Shown here: positions 26,769 through 36,799 of the stretch, piece by piece | Layout: each line of letters starts with the position of its first letter | Numbering within the stretch: the stretch's first letter is position 1 | Assembly (NCBI RefSeq): GCF_901875555.1 | Contig: NZ_CABFMD010000032.1 | Location: 81,188-145,187 of the forward strand | Direction of reading: 5' to 3' | From: Streptococcus parasanguinis | Lineage (GTDB): Bacteria; Bacillota; Bacilli; Lactobacillales; Streptococcaceae | DNA: 64,000 bases | Position numbers and translations under genes: made by a program | The notes under the pieces: generated by a model | The model's input: the letters and a program-made list of their open reading frames with translations, nothing else | Database searches by the model: none | Told to the model about the DNA's origin: nothing

Positions 26769-28037
26769 ATGGTTGTCATTAAAAATGGTCGTGTCATGGA
26801 TCCAAAGACCGGTTTGGATCAAGTCTGTGACCTTCGCATTGAGGGAAAGAAAATTGTAGAGATTGCTGAAAATCTCCCAACGGATGGACAAGAGGTCCTT
26901 GATGCCTCAGGTTTAGTGGTAGCTCCTGGTTTGATCGATGTGCACGTGCATTTCCGTGAACCCGGCCAAACCCATAAAGAAGATATCCATACTGGTGCTT
27001 TAGCAGCAGCTGCGGGTGGTTTTACCCGAGTAGTCATGATGGCCAATACCAATCCGACTATTTCAGATATTGCTACCTTAGAGGAAGTCTTAGCTTCTGC
27101 AGCCAAGGAAAATCTCCACATTCATACGGTTGCGACGGTGACCAAGAATTTTGACGGTCAACACCTGACAGATTTTGAAGGCCTGCTCAAGGCGGGTGCG
27201 GCTGGTTTTTCAGATGATGGAATTCCCCTTCAAAGCACCAAGGTCGTCCGCCAAGCCTTGGAAGAAGCTAAGCGTCTAGGAACCTTTATTAGTCTGCATG
27301 AAGAAGACCCTGAGTTGAATGGTATTCTTGGGTTGAATGAGAACATTGCCAAGGAACACTTCCATGTCTGTGGGGCGACGGGTGTGGCTGAATACTCGAT
27401 GGCTGCGCGTGATGCAATGATTGCCCATGCGACTGGTGCCCACCTCCATATCCAACACCTTTCCAAGGAAGAAAGTGTCAAGGTTGTAGAATTTGCCCAA
27501 GGATTAGGAGCTCATGTGACGGCAGAAGTGGCACCTCAACACTTTTCGAAAACAGAAAGTCTGCTCTTGACTAAAGGAAGCAATGCTAAGATGAATCCAC
27601 CTCTTCGCTTGGAATCAGACCGTCTAGCAGTGATTGAAGGCTTGAAGTCAGGCGTCATATCCGTGATTGCGACGGATCACGCGCCTCACCATGCGGATGA
27701 GAAGAATGTTCCTGATATTACCAAGGCACCATCTGGAATGACCGGTCTTGAAACATCACTTTCTCTTGGTTTGACCTACTTGGTCCATGCAGGACATTTG
27801 AGTCTCATGCAATTGCTAGAAAAGATGTCCTATAATCCAGCACGTCTCTATAATTTTGATGCCGGATATATCGCAGTAGATGGACCAGCAGATTTGACCA
27901 TTTTTAATCCAGAAGCAGATCGTTTAGTATCGGATCATTTTGCTTCAAAAGCTGGAAATTCGCCATTTGTGGGTGAAACATTAAAAGGGAAAGTGGCTTA
28001 CACCATCTGTGATGGACAAGTGATTTTTCAAGGATAA
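26769..28037 (+). CDS. pyrC: Dihydroorotase
   Basis: PyrC cyclises carbamoyl aspartate to dihydroorotate, step three of pyrimidine synthesis. It has 422 residues (type I). Metal ligands are visible in [10 protein letters not shown] (about 57-66), a HIQHLS segment near residue 235 and ATDHAPH (about 302-308). It is separated from the other pyr genes and follows mutX by 11 nt. No PyrR leader is visible, so it appears to be expressed with ung and mutX. Confidence 0.97.
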   Translation: MVVIKNGRVMDPKTGLDQVCDLRIEGKKIVEIAENLPTDGQEVLDASGLVVAPGLIDVHVHFREPGQTHKEDIHTGALAAAAGGFTRVVMMANTNPTISDIATLEEVLASAAKENLHIHTVATVTKNFDGQHLTDFEGLLKAGAAGFSDDGIPLQSTKVVRQALEEAKRLGTFISLHEEDPELNGILGLNENIAKEHFHVCGATGVAEYSMAARDAMIAHATGAHLHIQHLSKEESVKVVEFAQGLGAHVTAEVAPQHFSKTESLLLTKGSNAKMNPPLRLESDRLAVIEGLKSGVISVIATDHAPHHADEKNVPDITKAPSGMTGLETSLSLGLTYLVHAGHLSLMQLLEKMSYNPARLYNFDAGYIAVDGPADLTIFNPEADRLVSDHFASKAGNSPFVGETLKGKVAYTICDGQVIFQG

Positions 28038-28051
28038 GAGATCGTATTCAT

Positions 28052-28888
28052 ATGAATCCTAAAAAAATGATGCAAGGCTTGGTTTTCTTTTTAACCAGCC
28101 TTCTTGTCTTTGTCTTTCTATTTCGTTCTTTGCTCCCGACTGCGTCTCCTCGTATGACCAAGCCCAAACCGTCTACCAAAGAGGTCACCTATACCTATGT
28201 AGCGCTGGGAGACTCTTTGACCAAAGGCATCGGAGATAGCACCAATCAAGGGGGCTTTGTGCCCTTACTCGCTCAAAGCCTATCCAATGAAAACGACGGC
28301 CAGTACCAGCCTGTCAACTACGGTGTAGCTGGAAATACAAGTGCTCAGATTTTAGATCGGCTCAAGAAACAAGCAGACCTTCAAAAAGATCTCAAAAAGG
28401 CGCGTGTGATGACCTTGACAGTTGGGGGAAATGATCTACGCAAAGTCGTTGTCGATCATCTGAGTGACTTTTCCCTATCGGATATTCAAAAACCACTCAA
28501 GAATTATACAGCGAACCTCAAAGAAATGATCACCAAGGCCAGAAAGGACAATCCCCATCTTCCCATTTATGTAGTGGGGATCTACAATCCTCTTTACCTG
28601 AATTTTCCTGAATTAACCAGTATTCAGACGGCTGTAGATCGTTGGAATGAGACGACGGAAGAAACCATCGCACAATTTGATCAGGTCTATTTCGTTCCGA
28701 TCAATGATGCCCTGTATAAAGGAATCGACGGGAAAATGGGTGTGTCAGAAGTCAGTGATGGCAAGGCGACGATTACTAACGATGCCTTGTATGAAGAAGA
28801 TCGTTTTCACCCCAACAACACAGGTTATGAAAAGATGAAACAAGCAATATTGGAGAAAATCAATGCGACTAAGAAAACTTGGAATTAA
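28052..28888 (+). CDS. SGNH/GDSL-family esterase, membrane-anchored (YpmR-like)
   Basis: This 278-residue protein has an N-terminal membrane helix (about 8-26) and an SGNH hydrolase domain: LGDSLTKG (block I, Ser55), YGVAGNTS (block II Gly), VGGND (block III Asn) and DRFHPNNTGY (block V Asp and His). It should act outside the membrane on ester-linked groups of lipids or wall polymers. It pairs with the next gene as ypmR-ypmS do in Bacillus. Confidence 0.9.
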   Translation: MNPKKMMQGLVFFLTSLLVFVFLFRSLLPTASPRMTKPKPSTKEVTYTYVALGDSLTKGIGDSTNQGGFVPLLAQSLSNENDGQYQPVNYGVAGNTSAQILDRLKKQADLQKDLKKARVMTLTVGGNDLRKVVVDHLSDFSLSDIQKPLKNYTANLKEMITKARKDNPHLPIYVVGIYNPLYLNFPELTSIQTAVDRWNETTEETIAQFDQVYFVPINDALYKGIDGKMGVSEVSDGKATITNDALYEEDRFHPNNTGYEKMKQAILEKINATKKTWN

Positions 28889-29495
28889 CGGAATCCCCAA
28901 GAAAGACCAACTAGCTCAGATTAAAAAAATCAATATTTGGAAATGGCTCTTTTTAGGCTTGGTGAGTTTCCTTGTAGCTCTGGGCCTTGTGGTACAAAGC
29001 CGATTGGCAACACCTAGAGAAGATGTCCGTCAGCTCCAACAGACTGCAAAGACTAGTGACGTCCAAGTTGGGACCATGACGACAACCAGAGATCAGCTCA
29101 ATGACACCATTAAATATCTGCTAAAAAAATACCATTTATCCGATTACAAGGTCTATGCGGACAACCAACAAATCTTGCTAGAAGGGCAGTTGGGCCTTTT
29201 GGGCAAGTCATACCCTTTGTACATTTACTTTCAACCATCCAAGTTGGAAAACGGGAATATTCTCTTAACGGTGAAGGACTTTTCAGTGGGAAGCTTCCAA
29301 ATCCCCCAAAGGATGGTCTTGCAGCTCTTGAGTAAAAATAAAAACATCCCAAAATTCATTCAGATCTCACCCAAGCAGTCCACCATCACCATTCTCTTGT
29401 CGGAGATGGATAACGACTTTGGAATCTTCGCCAAGGCCAATACTGTCGATCTCTATAACGACAAGATCGTTTTTGATTTGTATCAGAAGAAGTAG
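28863..29495 (+). CDS. YpmS-family membrane-anchored protein (DUF2140)
   Basis: This 210-residue protein has one membrane helix (about 29-49) and an extracellular domain of the DUF2140/YpmS type. It overlaps the upstream SGNH gene by 26 nt in another frame, with GGAG 7 nt before the ATG. Biochemical function is unknown. The conserved pairing suggests the two proteins work together at the envelope. Confidence 0.85.
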   Translation: MRLRKLGINGIPKKDQLAQIKKINIWKWLFLGLVSFLVALGLVVQSRLATPREDVRQLQQTAKTSDVQVGTMTTTRDQLNDTIKYLLKKYHLSDYKVYADNQQILLEGQLGLLGKSYPLYIYFQPSKLENGNILLTVKDFSVGSFQIPQRMVLQLLSKNKNIPKFIQISPKQSTITILLSEMDNDFGIFAKANTVDLYNDKIVFDLYQKK

Positions 29496-29535
29496 GGCAA
29501 AAGGGGATATTTTGTTTCTATTCAAAAAATTCAGA

Positions 29536-29550
29536 ATATTACAGAAAATT
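29536..29550 (+). promoter_or_regulatory. Possible CodY box upstream of the leu operon
   Basis: ATATTACAGAAAATT matches 12 of 15 positions of the CodY consensus AATTTTCWGAAAATT and ends 2 bp before the -35 element. CodY repression of leucine genes when branched-chain amino acids are plentiful is known in Gram-positive bacteria. Confidence 0.55.
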
Positions 29551-29551
29551 C

Positions 29552-29580
29552 TTGACATTGCTTTTTCCCTATGCTAAAAT
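29552..29580 (+). promoter_or_regulatory. Promoter of the leu operon
   Basis: TTGACA (29552-29557), 17 bp, TAAAAT (29575-29580) preceded by TGC, so it is also an extended -10. Confidence 0.9.
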
Positions 29581-29616
29581 ACTAAACAAGACATTGAACA
29601 AAGGAGAAAGTCAAAC

Positions 29617-29670
29617 ATGAAAACAGCTAAGTTTATTCAATTTGCTTTGTTGTTGAGGTATAAGGGCTAG
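29617..29670 (+). CDS. leuL: leu operon leader peptide
   Basis: This 17-codon ORF encodes MKTAKFIQFALLLRYKG, with three consecutive Leu codons (TTG TTG TTG) and AAAGGAG upstream. Its place between a strong promoter and an attenuator-type terminator fits a leader peptide that senses charged tRNA-Leu. Ribosome stalling on the Leu codons would keep the downstream terminator from forming. Confidence 0.8.
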   Translation: MKTAKFIQFALLLRYKG

Positions 29671-29747
29671 TGCAGAAGCATTAGTCCTGTTTGGCTTACC
29701 AAGCGGGCAAAAACATCTCGCTTGGTTGACCGAGTGAGATGTTTTTC
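29666..29747 (+). terminator. Leucine attenuator with competing hairpins
   Basis: GGGCTAGTGC/GCATTAGTCC forms hairpin one from the leader-peptide stop codon. ACCAAGCG (29698-29705) can pair with CGCTTGGT (29719-29726) as an antiterminator. That excludes the terminator stem AACATCTCGCT (29712-29722) with AGTGAGATGTT (29733-29743), which ends in TTTTT. The mutually exclusive pairings are the hallmark of attenuation. No T-box consensus is seen. Confidence 0.82.
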
Positions 29748-29780
29748 TTTATATCCACTACATAGAAATGAGGAGACCCT

Positions 29781-31343
29781 ATGCGTAAAGTTGAATTTTT
29801 AGATACTAGTCTTCGGGATGGTGAACAAACACCGGGTGTAAATTTTTCGATCAAGGAAAAAATTTCCATTGCCAAACAATTGGAAAAATGGGGTATTTCT
29901 GCTATTGAGGCTGGCTTTCCAGCGGCCAGTCCAGACTCTTTCACCGCTGTACAGGAAATTGCAAAAGTCTTGACCAAGACAGCAGTCACTGGCCTAGCTC
30001 GTTCTGTTAAATCCGATATCGATGCCTGCTACGAAGCCTTAAAGGATGCCAAGTATCCGCAAGTTCACGTCTTTATCGCAACCAGTCCCATTCACCGGGA
30101 GTTTAAACTCAACAAGAGCAAGGAAGAAATACTTGAAGCCATTAAAGAGCACGTTTCATATGCGCGTTCAAAGTTTGAGGTTGTGGAGTTCTCACCAGAA
30201 GATGCGACACGGACGGAATTGGATTTCCTCTTGCAAGTTGTCCAGACTGCGGTCGACGCAGGGGCTAGCTACATCAATATTCCTGATACAGTCGGTTTCA
30301 CGACACCAGCAGAGTATGGCGCGATCTTCAAATACTTGATTGACCATGTCAAGACGGACCGCGAGATTATCTATTCCCCTCATTGCCATGATGATCTAGG
30401 AATGGCAGTGGCGAATAGCCTTGCTGCTGTCAAAAATGGGGCCCGCCGTGTGGAAGGGACCATCAATGGGATCGGTGAACGGGCTGGAAATGCAGCGCTT
30501 GAAGAAGTAGCGGTCGCTCTTAATATTCGCGAAGACTATTACCAGGTGGAGAGTCCGATTGTGCTCAATGAAACCATCAATACTTCTGAGTTGGTTTCTC
30601 GTTACTCTGGGATTCCAATTCCTAAAAACAAAGCGGTTGTTGGTGGCAACGCCTTTTCACATGAGTCAGGGATTCACCAAGATGGGGTCCTTAAAAACCC
30701 GCTTACTTATGAAATCATCACCCCTGAGTTGGTAGGCGTCAAGAGCAACAGTCTTCCTCTTGGAAAATTGTCTGGTCGCCATGCCTTTATTGAGAAACTC
30801 CATGAGTTAGGACTTGATTTCTCAGAGGAAGATATCCAACCATTATTTGCCAAGTTCAAATCTCTGGCAGACAAAAAACACGAGATCACCGATGCCGATA
30901 TCCGCGCCCTTGTTGCCGGTACAGCAGTAGAAAATCCAGATGGCTTCCAATTTAACGATCTCCGCTTGTCGACCAATGCCGATGAAAGTATTTCTGCAGC
31001 AGTTAGCCTCAGCAATGAAGAGGGAGAAGTGCTTGAATTCCTTGCCACTGGTCAAGGATCTGTCGAAGCCATCTTTAATGCCATTGATAAATTCTTCAAC
31101 CAAACTGTTCGCTTGACATCTTACAATATCGATGCGGTGACCGATGGGATTGACGCCCAAGCCCGTGTCTTGGTATCCGTGGAAAATGTCGATACAGATA
31201 CGATTTTCAATGCCTCTGGTTTGGACTTTGACGTATTGAAGGCGTCAGCGATTGCCTATATCAATGCCAATACCCTAGTGCAAAAAGAGAATGCGGGTGA
31301 GATGGGACGAGCTGTCTCCTACCGTGATCTTCCACAAGCCTAA
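29781..31343 (+). CDS. leuA: 2-Isopropylmalate synthase
   Basis: LeuA condenses acetyl-CoA with 2-oxoisovalerate, the committed step of leucine synthesis. It has 520 residues. The N-terminal TIM barrel has [14 protein letters not shown] (about 7-20) and metal-binding HCHDDLG near 203, with NGIGERAGN near 232. The C-terminal leucine-feedback domain spans about 390-520. It is expressed from the attenuated promoter just upstream. Confidence 0.97.
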   Translation: MRKVEFLDTSLRDGEQTPGVNFSIKEKISIAKQLEKWGISAIEAGFPAASPDSFTAVQEIAKVLTKTAVTGLARSVKSDIDACYEALKDAKYPQVHVFIATSPIHREFKLNKSKEEILEAIKEHVSYARSKFEVVEFSPEDATRTELDFLLQVVQTAVDAGASYINIPDTVGFTTPAEYGAIFKYLIDHVKTDREIIYSPHCHDDLGMAVANSLAAVKNGARRVEGTINGIGERAGNAALEEVAVALNIREDYYQVESPIVLNETINTSELVSRYSGIPIPKNKAVVGGNAFSHESGIHQDGVLKNPLTYEIITPELVGVKSNSLPLGKLSGRHAFIEKLHELGLDFSEEDIQPLFAKFKSLADKKHEITDADIRALVAGTAVENPDGFQFNDLRLSTNADESISAAVSLSNEEGEVLEFLATGQGSVEAIFNAIDKFFNQTVRLTSYNIDAVTDGIDAQARVLVSVENVDTDTIFNASGLDFDVLKASAIAYINANTLVQKENAGEMGRAVSYRDLPQA

Positions 31344-31355
31344 GAGGAAATGAAC

Positions 31356-32393
31356 ATGACAAAGAAAATTGTAACACTTGCAGGAGATGGGATTGGCCCT
31401 GAGATCATGGCAGCTGGACTAGAGGTTCTCGCAGCTGTTGCTCCGAAAATTGGCTTTGATTATAGCCTAGAAGACAAACCTTTTGGGGGTGCTGGGATTG
31501 ATGTCGCTGGTCATCCACTTCCCCAAGATACTCTAGAAGCAGCGAAAGGAGCGGATGCTATTCTTCTTGCAGCCATCGGAAGTCCGGAGTATGACCATGC
31601 TCCTGTTCGTCCTGAACAAGGTTTGCTCGCTATTCGCAAGGAATTAAATCTTTTTGTAAATATTCGCCCTGTACGGATTTTTGACGCCTTGAAACACCTG
31701 TCTCCTTTGAAACCAGAGCGTATCGAGGGTGTTGACTTCGTGATTGTGCGTGAATTGACAGGTGGAATTTACTTTGGAGAGCATATCTTGAAAGAAAATA
31801 CAGCGCGCGATATCAATGATTATAGCGCAGAAGAAATCCGTCGGATTATGCGCCAAGCCTTCAAGATCGCACAAGGACGTGGCAAGAAAGTGACCAGTAT
31901 CGATAAGCAAAATGTCCTTGCAACGTCTAAATTATGGCGCAAAGTGGCAGAAGAAGTTGCCATAGAATTTCCAGATGTGACTTTAGAGCATCAGCTTGTA
32001 GACAGTGCAGCCATGATCATGATCACCAATCCAGCTCGCTTTGATGTCGTCGTAACAGAGAATCTATTTGGAGATATTTTATCGGACGAATCGAGCGTCC
32101 TTCCAGGAACACTAGGCGTGATGCCGTCTGCCAGTCATTCTGACCAAGGGCCAAGTATGTACGAACCGATTCATGGTTCAGCACCAGATATTGCTGGTCA
32201 AGGTATTGCGAATCCGATTTCCATGATCCTCTCCGTTGCCATGATGCTCCGAGACAGTTTTGGAGAAACAGCAGGTGCAGAAATGATCGAAAAAGCGGTC
32301 AACCAAACCTTGAATCAGGGGATTTTAACCCGAGATCTAGGTGGTCAGGCTTCGACTGCAGAGATGACAGCAGCTATCATAAGGAATCTCTAA
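31356..32393 (+). CDS. leuB: 3-Isopropylmalate dehydrogenase
   Basis: LeuB oxidatively decarboxylates 3-isopropylmalate, using NAD. It is 345 residues from the ATG at 31356, 7 nt after GAGGAA; an ATG two codons upstream is too close to that site. LAGDGIGPEIM is at the N-terminus, with active-site RELTGGIYFG near residue 130 and the metal/NAD segment NLFGDILSDESSVLPG near 230. The gene lies 12 nt after leuA. Confidence 0.97.
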   Translation: MTKKIVTLAGDGIGPEIMAAGLEVLAAVAPKIGFDYSLEDKPFGGAGIDVAGHPLPQDTLEAAKGADAILLAAIGSPEYDHAPVRPEQGLLAIRKELNLFVNIRPVRIFDALKHLSPLKPERIEGVDFVIVRELTGGIYFGEHILKENTARDINDYSAEEIRRIMRQAFKIAQGRGKKVTSIDKQNVLATSKLWRKVAEEVAIEFPDVTLEHQLVDSAAMIMITNPARFDVVVTENLFGDILSDESSVLPGTLGVMPSASHSDQGPSMYEPIHGSAPDIAGQGIANPISMILSVAMMLRDSFGETAGAEMIEKAVNQTLNQGILTRDLGGQASTAEMTAAIIRNL

Positions 32394-32394
32394 G

Positions 32395-32673
32395 ATGACT
32401 TGGAGAGAACGTTATTTACTAGTGCTGGCCATTTGGAACGGTATGGTTTTTCTAACCTATGGCTTAGATAAGCGAAAAGCCATCCAAAACAGGTGGCGGA
32501 TTCCTGAAAAGGTCCTCTTACTCGAGAGCTGGCTACTTGGTGGATTTGGAGCTCTTCTAGGTGGATATCTCTTTCACCACAAGGTACGGAAATGGTATTT
32601 CCAAGCCACCTGGTGGATCAGTAGCCTTCTCTTAGCAGGTGTTCTTTTTCTAATCCTTCGATGGATTCCCTAG
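32395..32673 (+). CDS. DUF1294 membrane protein within the leu operon
   Basis: This 92-residue protein has three hydrophobic helices and the DUF1294 pattern: YGLDKRKA (about 21-28), WRIPEKVLLL (about 33-42), GGFGALLGG (about 48-56) and FHHKVRKWYF (about 60-69). Function is unknown. It begins one base after leuB and ends 24 nt before leuC, so it must share the leucine transcript, which is an odd place for this family. Confidence 0.88.
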   Translation: MTWRERYLLVLAIWNGMVFLTYGLDKRKAIQNRWRIPEKVLLLESWLLGGFGALLGGYLFHHKVRKWYFQATWWISSLLLAGVLFLILRWIP

Positions 32674-32697
32674 CAAAAACATAAATGGAGAAAGACG

Positions 32698-34080
32698 ATG
32701 AGTGGAAAATCTATCTTTGATAAACTTTGGGACCGCCACGTGATTACAGGAGTGGAAGGGCAACCCCAACTCATGTATGTGGACCAACACTATATCCATG
32801 AAGTGACGAGTCCCCAAGCCTTTCAAGGATTACGGGATGCAGGACGCAAGGTTCGCCGACCCGATTTAACCTTTGGAACCTTTGATCACAATGTTCCAAC
32901 GGTTAATATTTATGATATCCGAGATGTCATTTCAAAGGCCCAGATTGACAAATTAGCTGAGAATGTAGTAGAATTCGGGATCGATCATGCAGCTCACGGT
33001 TCAGAAAAACAAGGGATTGTTCATATGATAGGCCCTGAAACCGGTCGGACCCAGCCAGGAAAATTTATTGTCTGTGGAGACAGCCATACCGCAACCCACG
33101 GAGCCTTTGGTGCCATTGCCTTTGGGATTGGAACCAGTGAAGTGGAGCATGTCTTTGCCACCCAAACCATCTGGCAAGTCAAACCAAAGAAGATGTTGGT
33201 CGAATTCACCGGAACCCCACAAAAAGGAATCTATTCAAAAGATTACATCCTAGCTTTGATAGCGCGCTACGGTGTTGCTTGCGGAGTTGGCTATGTCGTA
33301 GAGTATCGGGGAGAAGCGATTGATCGCTTGACCATGGAAGAACGCATGACCATCTGTAACATGTCAATCGAGTTTGGATCCAAAATGGGGATCATGAATC
33401 CAGATGAGACGACCTTTGACTACCTTCGGGGACGCGAATGTGTGCCAGATGATTTTGAGGCCGCAGTAGCTGACTGGAAAACTCTGGTCAGTGATGACGA
33501 TGCGGTCTACGACAAGGTCATCCGTATGGATGTATCTGAACTAGCTCCGATGGTGACTTGGGGGACCAATCCTTCTATGGGAGTGGATTTTGAGACACCC
33601 TTCCCAGAGATTCGGGACATGAATGATGAACGGGCTTATCATTATATGGATTTAGAACCTGGTCAAAAACCAGCAGACATTGAATTGGGCTATATCTTTA
33701 TCGGTTCCTGTACCAATGCGCGTCTCAGTGATTTAGAGCTGGCAGCCAAGTTTGTGAAAGGCAAAAAAATCGCACCCAACTTAACAGCCATTGCCGTACC
33801 GGGCTCTCGTCCGGTCAAGCATGCCGCTGAAAAGTTGGGCTTGGATCAAATCTTTATGGATGCAGGCTTTGAATGGCGTGATCCAGGGTGCTCGATGTGT
33901 CTCGGGATGAACCCAGACAAGGTGCCGGATGGCGTCCACTGTGCCTCTACTAGCAATCGAAACTTTGAAGATCGCCAAGGGTTTGGGGCCAAAACCCATC
34001 TCTGTAGCCCCGCTATGGCCGCTGCAGCAGCAATTGCTGGTCGCTTTGTCGATGTGCGCCAATTGCCAGAAGTCGAGTAA
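32698..34080 (+). CDS. leuC: 3-Isopropylmalate dehydratase large subunit
   Basis: With LeuD it isomerises 2-isopropylmalate to 3-isopropylmalate through a [4Fe-4S] centre. It has 460 residues. Cluster cysteines appear in [11 protein letters not shown] (about 338-348) and in [13 protein letters not shown] near 400. [13 protein letters not shown] near 128 forms the substrate site. Start-codon choice is standard, with GGAGAAAG upstream. Confidence 0.97.
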   Translation: MSGKSIFDKLWDRHVITGVEGQPQLMYVDQHYIHEVTSPQAFQGLRDAGRKVRRPDLTFGTFDHNVPTVNIYDIRDVISKAQIDKLAENVVEFGIDHAAHGSEKQGIVHMIGPETGRTQPGKFIVCGDSHTATHGAFGAIAFGIGTSEVEHVFATQTIWQVKPKKMLVEFTGTPQKGIYSKDYILALIARYGVACGVGYVVEYRGEAIDRLTMEERMTICNMSIEFGSKMGIMNPDETTFDYLRGRECVPDDFEAAVADWKTLVSDDDAVYDKVIRMDVSELAPMVTWGTNPSMGVDFETPFPEIRDMNDERAYHYMDLEPGQKPADIELGYIFIGSCTNARLSDLELAAKFVKGKKIAPNLTAIAVPGSRPVKHAAEKLGLDQIFMDAGFEWRDPGCSMCLGMNPDKVPDGVHCASTSNRNFEDRQGFGAKTHLCSPAMAAAAAIAGRFVDVRQLPEVE

Positions 34081-34091
34081 AAGGAGGAATC

Positions 34092-34682
34092 ATGGAGAAA
34101 TTTACCATTTATACGGGGACAACGGTTCCCTTGATGAACGATAATATCGATACCGACCAAATCCTCCCCAAGCAATTCTTGAAGTTGATTGATAAAAAAG
34201 GTTTTGGGAAATACCTCATGTATGCTTGGCGCTACTTGGATGACCAGTATACTGAGGACCCAGATTTCATCTTTAACAAGGCAGAATACCGCCAGGCAAC
34301 CATTTTGATCACTGGTGACAATTTTGGGGCTGGCTCCTCTCGGGAGCACGCCGCCTGGGCTTTGGCAGATTATGGCTTTAAGGTCGTTATAGCTGGATCC
34401 TTCGGAGATATTCATTACAATAATGAGCTCAATAATGGCATGCTGCCGATTGTGCAACCGCTAGAAGTTCGTCAAAAACTGGCAAGTTTGAAGCCCACAG
34501 ATCCAGTAACAGTGGATTTGGAAGAGCAGAAGATCATTTCGCCTGTTGGAGAGTTTCGCTTCGAGATCGATCAAGATTGGAAGCACAAATTGCTCAATGG
34601 GTTGGATGATATAGGGATTACGCTTCAGTACGAAAACTTGATCGCAGCTTATGAAAAGAATCGGCCAGCTTACTGGCAATGA
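34092..34682 (+). CDS. leuD: 3-Isopropylmalate dehydratase small subunit
   Basis: LeuD is the swivelling subunit of isopropylmalate isomerase. It has 196 residues and contains [14 protein letters not shown] (about 17-30) and [17 protein letters not shown] (about 75-91), the loop that defines substrate specificity. It begins 11 nt after leuC with AAAGGAGG upstream and ends the operon. Confidence 0.97.
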   Translation: MEKFTIYTGTTVPLMNDNIDTDQILPKQFLKLIDKKGFGKYLMYAWRYLDDQYTEDPDFIFNKAEYRQATILITGDNFGAGSSREHAAWALADYGFKVVIAGSFGDIHYNNELNNGMLPIVQPLEVRQKLASLKPTDPVTVDLEEQKIISPVGEFRFEIDQDWKHKLLNGLDDIGITLQYENLIAAYEKNRPAYWQ

Positions 34683-34704
34683 TAAAATTGTATACTTAAT
34701 TATG

Positions 34705-34719
34705 AATTTTCTGAAAATA
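34705..34719 (+). promoter_or_regulatory. CodY box upstream of the Sua5-like gene
   Basis: AATTTTCTGAAAATA matches the CodY consensus at 14 of 15 positions and overlaps the region just before the -35 element at 34722. Confidence 0.65.
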
Positions 34720-34721
34720 TA

Positions 34722-34750
34722 TTGAATTTTTCGTGATTTTTTGATAAACT
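34722..34750 (+). promoter_or_regulatory. Promoter of the Sua5-like gene
   Basis: TTGAAT (34722-34727), 17 bp, TAAACT (34745-34750). Confidence 0.65.
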
Positions 34751-34780
34751 ACTAAAAAGAATAGAAAAGGAAAGAGACTT

Positions 34781-35566
34781 ATGACAAGACACATTCAATG
34801 GGACGGAACACTTTCACAAGAAGGATTTGATATTTTGAAGGGAGAGGGTGGTTGTATCGTCTGCCCTACAAAAGTTGGCTACATCATCATGACCAGTGAC
34901 AAGGCCGGCTTGGAACGGAAGTTTGAAGCCAAAGAACGCAACCGTAACAAACCAGGTGTGGTTCTTTGCGGAAGTATGGATGAACTTCGTGCCCTTGCGC
35001 AATTGAATCCTGAAATCGAAGCCTTCTACCAAAAACATTGGGATGAAGATATCTTGCTTGGTTGTATCCTTCCATGGCGCGAAGATGCTTATGCAAAATT
35101 GCAAGCCTTCGGAGATGGACGTGAAGAACTCATGACAGACGTTCGTGGAACCAGCTGTTTTGTCATTAAATTTGGGAAAGCTGGTGAGCAAATCGCCAAA
35201 GAAATGTGGGAAAAAGAAGGCAAGATGGTTTATGCTTCTTCAGCTAACCCTTCCGGTAAAGGAAATCGCGGGAAGGTCGAAGGAATCGGTGAGCGTATCG
35301 AAGGTGCTGTGGACTTGGTCATCGAAGCCGATGACTATGTAGCTTCTATCCAACCAGACAAGACCGTCGAAACTCGCTATGAACAAGGAGTGATGGTTTC
35401 TATGGTGGATGCAGAAGGTAAGCTCATCCCAGAACAAGGAGCAGGCAGCCGTTCTGTCAATACTTGTCCAGTCGTGATCCGTAAAGGATTGGATATCGAT
35501 AAGATCATGATGCATTTATCCGATCATTTCAACTCTTGGAACTACCGCCAAGGGGAGTACTATTAA
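34781..35566 (+). CDS. Sua5/YciO/YrdC-family protein
   Basis: This 261-residue YrdC-like protein carries GGCIVCPTKVGYIIMTSDKAG (split: GGCIVCPTKVGY, IIMTSDKAG; about residues 23-43), KERNRNKPGVVL near 51, and SSANPSGKGNRG near 150, which form the family's nucleotide and RNA-binding groove. YrdC/TsaC makes threonylcarbamoyl-AMP for t6A tRNA modification. This protein diverges from the canonical KRP-type motif (it has KERNRNKP), so it may be a paralogue rather than the essential TsaC. A CodY box in front hints at nutrient control. Confidence 0.85.
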   Translation: MTRHIQWDGTLSQEGFDILKGEGGCIVCPTKVGYIIMTSDKAGLERKFEAKERNRNKPGVVLCGSMDELRALAQLNPEIEAFYQKHWDEDILLGCILPWREDAYAKLQAFGDGREELMTDVRGTSCFVIKFGKAGEQIAKEMWEKEGKMVYASSANPSGKGNRGKVEGIGERIEGAVDLVIEADDYVASIQPDKTVETRYEQGVMVSMVDAEGKLIPEQGAGSRSVNTCPVVIRKGLDIDKIMMHLSDHFNSWNYRQGEYY

Positions 35567-35574
35567 GAAATAGA

Positions 35575-35604
35575 AAAAAGCATTCCAATTGGGATGCTTT
35601 TTTT
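35575..35604 (+). terminator. Terminator after the Sua5-like gene
   Basis: AAAGCATTCC pairs with GGGATGCTTT (one wobble) around AATT, followed by a T run. Confidence 0.9.
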
Positions 35605-35659
35605 GTGCTCAAATTAGGTTCTGGTATACTAATGTTAGTAATTGTTCAAAGAATATAAA

Positions 35660-35836
35660 TGAGTTCTAATTTTAAAAATTATCAATAATTTACCGAAACT
35701 TTCCTCCGTGAGAAAAGTTCTAGAAACACTATTGTTTCTAGAACTCGGGAGTTTTGAAACCTTAGGTTCAAAACTAAGTCATGGAACTTCTTTGAAGTTC
35801 GCTGACGTCCGTACTCACCTAAGGAAAGTTTTTAAG
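35660..35836 (+). repeat. Dispersed structured repeat, family S, copy 2
   Basis: This is a second copy of the element at 4181-4350, same orientation. Stem 1 here is AGTTCTAGAAACA (35716-35728) with TGTTTCTAGAACT (35733-35745): the stem bases differ from copy 1 on both sides so that pairing is kept. GCTGACGTCCGTACTCACC and the GGAAAGTTT end are conserved. It fills most of the 35567-35967 gap between two converging genes. Confidence 0.85.
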
Positions 35837-35947
35837 GTAATATTGTAATTTCGTTTTGAATGCTCTTTTTGTGAAAGGATAAAAGATGGTATAATAGAGA
35901 CAAAAGATGTTCCGAACAAGGAATAAGCCGTTATTTTTAGCCCAATC

Positions 35948-35977
35948 AAAAAACTAGAGCGCAGGCTCTAGTTTTTT
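35948..35977. terminator. Bidirectional terminator overlapping the plsY stop codon
   Basis: CTAGAGC (35954-35960) pairs with GCTCTAG (35965-35971), with A6 before and T6 after. The TAG stop of plsY on the minus strand lies inside the stem. Confidence 0.9.
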
Positions 35978-36609
35978 GGTTGTTGGTGGGTGATGTTCTT
36001 TCCCCAAGGGATGAGATTTTCTTTTTTCTCTTTGATCCGTTGGATATTATCTTTATGACGAAGAATGATCAAGGTCGCTAATGCCAAGACAATGATTGTA
36101 AAAAGCGGATCATAACAGTGCAAGATCCATCCAGTCAAAGGGAGAAGAAGGACTGATAAAATGGCGAGTAGAGCAACAGTTACACTCGAAAACGAGATCA
36201 TACTGGTTAAATACAGGCTGGCTACAAAATACACAGCCAAAATGAGTAGTAGAACAGGCGAGAAGCCAAGTAAAACACCAGCACTTGTTGCCACTGCTTT
36301 TCCGCCTTTAAATCCAGCAAAAATTGGGAAAGTGTGTCCCAAAACAGCCAAGAGACCAAAGACCATCGGCGAGATCCCCTGAATTCCAAAGAAAGTCGGA
36401 AGAAGGACTGCCAGTGTTCCTTTCAAGAGATCAATCGCAAAGACGATGATCCCAGCTTTCTTCCCTAAAATCCGAAAGGTATTGGTCGTTCCAGTATTAC
36501 CTGAGCCATGTTCTCGTAAATTAATATTAAAAAAGACTTTTCCAATCCATAATCCCGAAGGAATGGAGCCTAACAGATAGGCCAAAATTAAAATACTTAT
36601 TTCTTTCAT
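35968..36609 (-). CDS. plsY: Acyl-phosphate--glycerol-3-phosphate acyltransferase
   Basis: PlsY transfers an acyl group from acyl-phosphate to glycerol 3-phosphate at the membrane, starting phospholipid synthesis. It has about 213 residues with five or more membrane helices. The conserved motifs are GSIPSG(L)WIGK near the N-terminus, [10 protein letters not shown] (about 36-45) and [10 protein letters not shown] (about 102-111). I favour the second of two adjacent ATGs because it is better spaced from AAGG. It is divergent from parE, as in other streptococci. Confidence 0.95.
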   Translation of the reverse strand: MKEISILILAYLLGSIPSGLWIGKVFFNINLREHGSGNTGTTNTFRILGKKAGIIVFAIDLLKGTLAVLLPTFFGIQGISPMVFGLLAVLGHTFPIFAGFKGGKAVATSAGVLLGFSPVLLLILAVYFVASLYLTSMISFSSVTVALLAILSVLLLPLTGWILHCYDPLFTIIVLALATLIILRHKDNIQRIKEKKENLIPWGKNITHQQPKN

Positions 36610-36741
36610 CATACCTTCATTATATCAAAAAGCATTTAATAGAAAAAGCAATTTCTTGAGATCAAGTGTGACATCTGAAGAAAGTGTTTAGCCAGCATTT
36701 TATACTGAGATATAGAAATCTCCATATAAAGAGAAAAAATT

Positions 36742-36770
36742 TTGCAAAATTTCCTAAAAAACTGTAATAT
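36742..36770 (+). promoter_or_regulatory. parE promoter
   Basis: TTGCAA (36742-36747), 17 bp, TAATAT (36765-36770). Confidence 0.75.
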
Positions 36771-36799
36771 AGAAAAGATGAACAAACAGGAGGTTCCTT

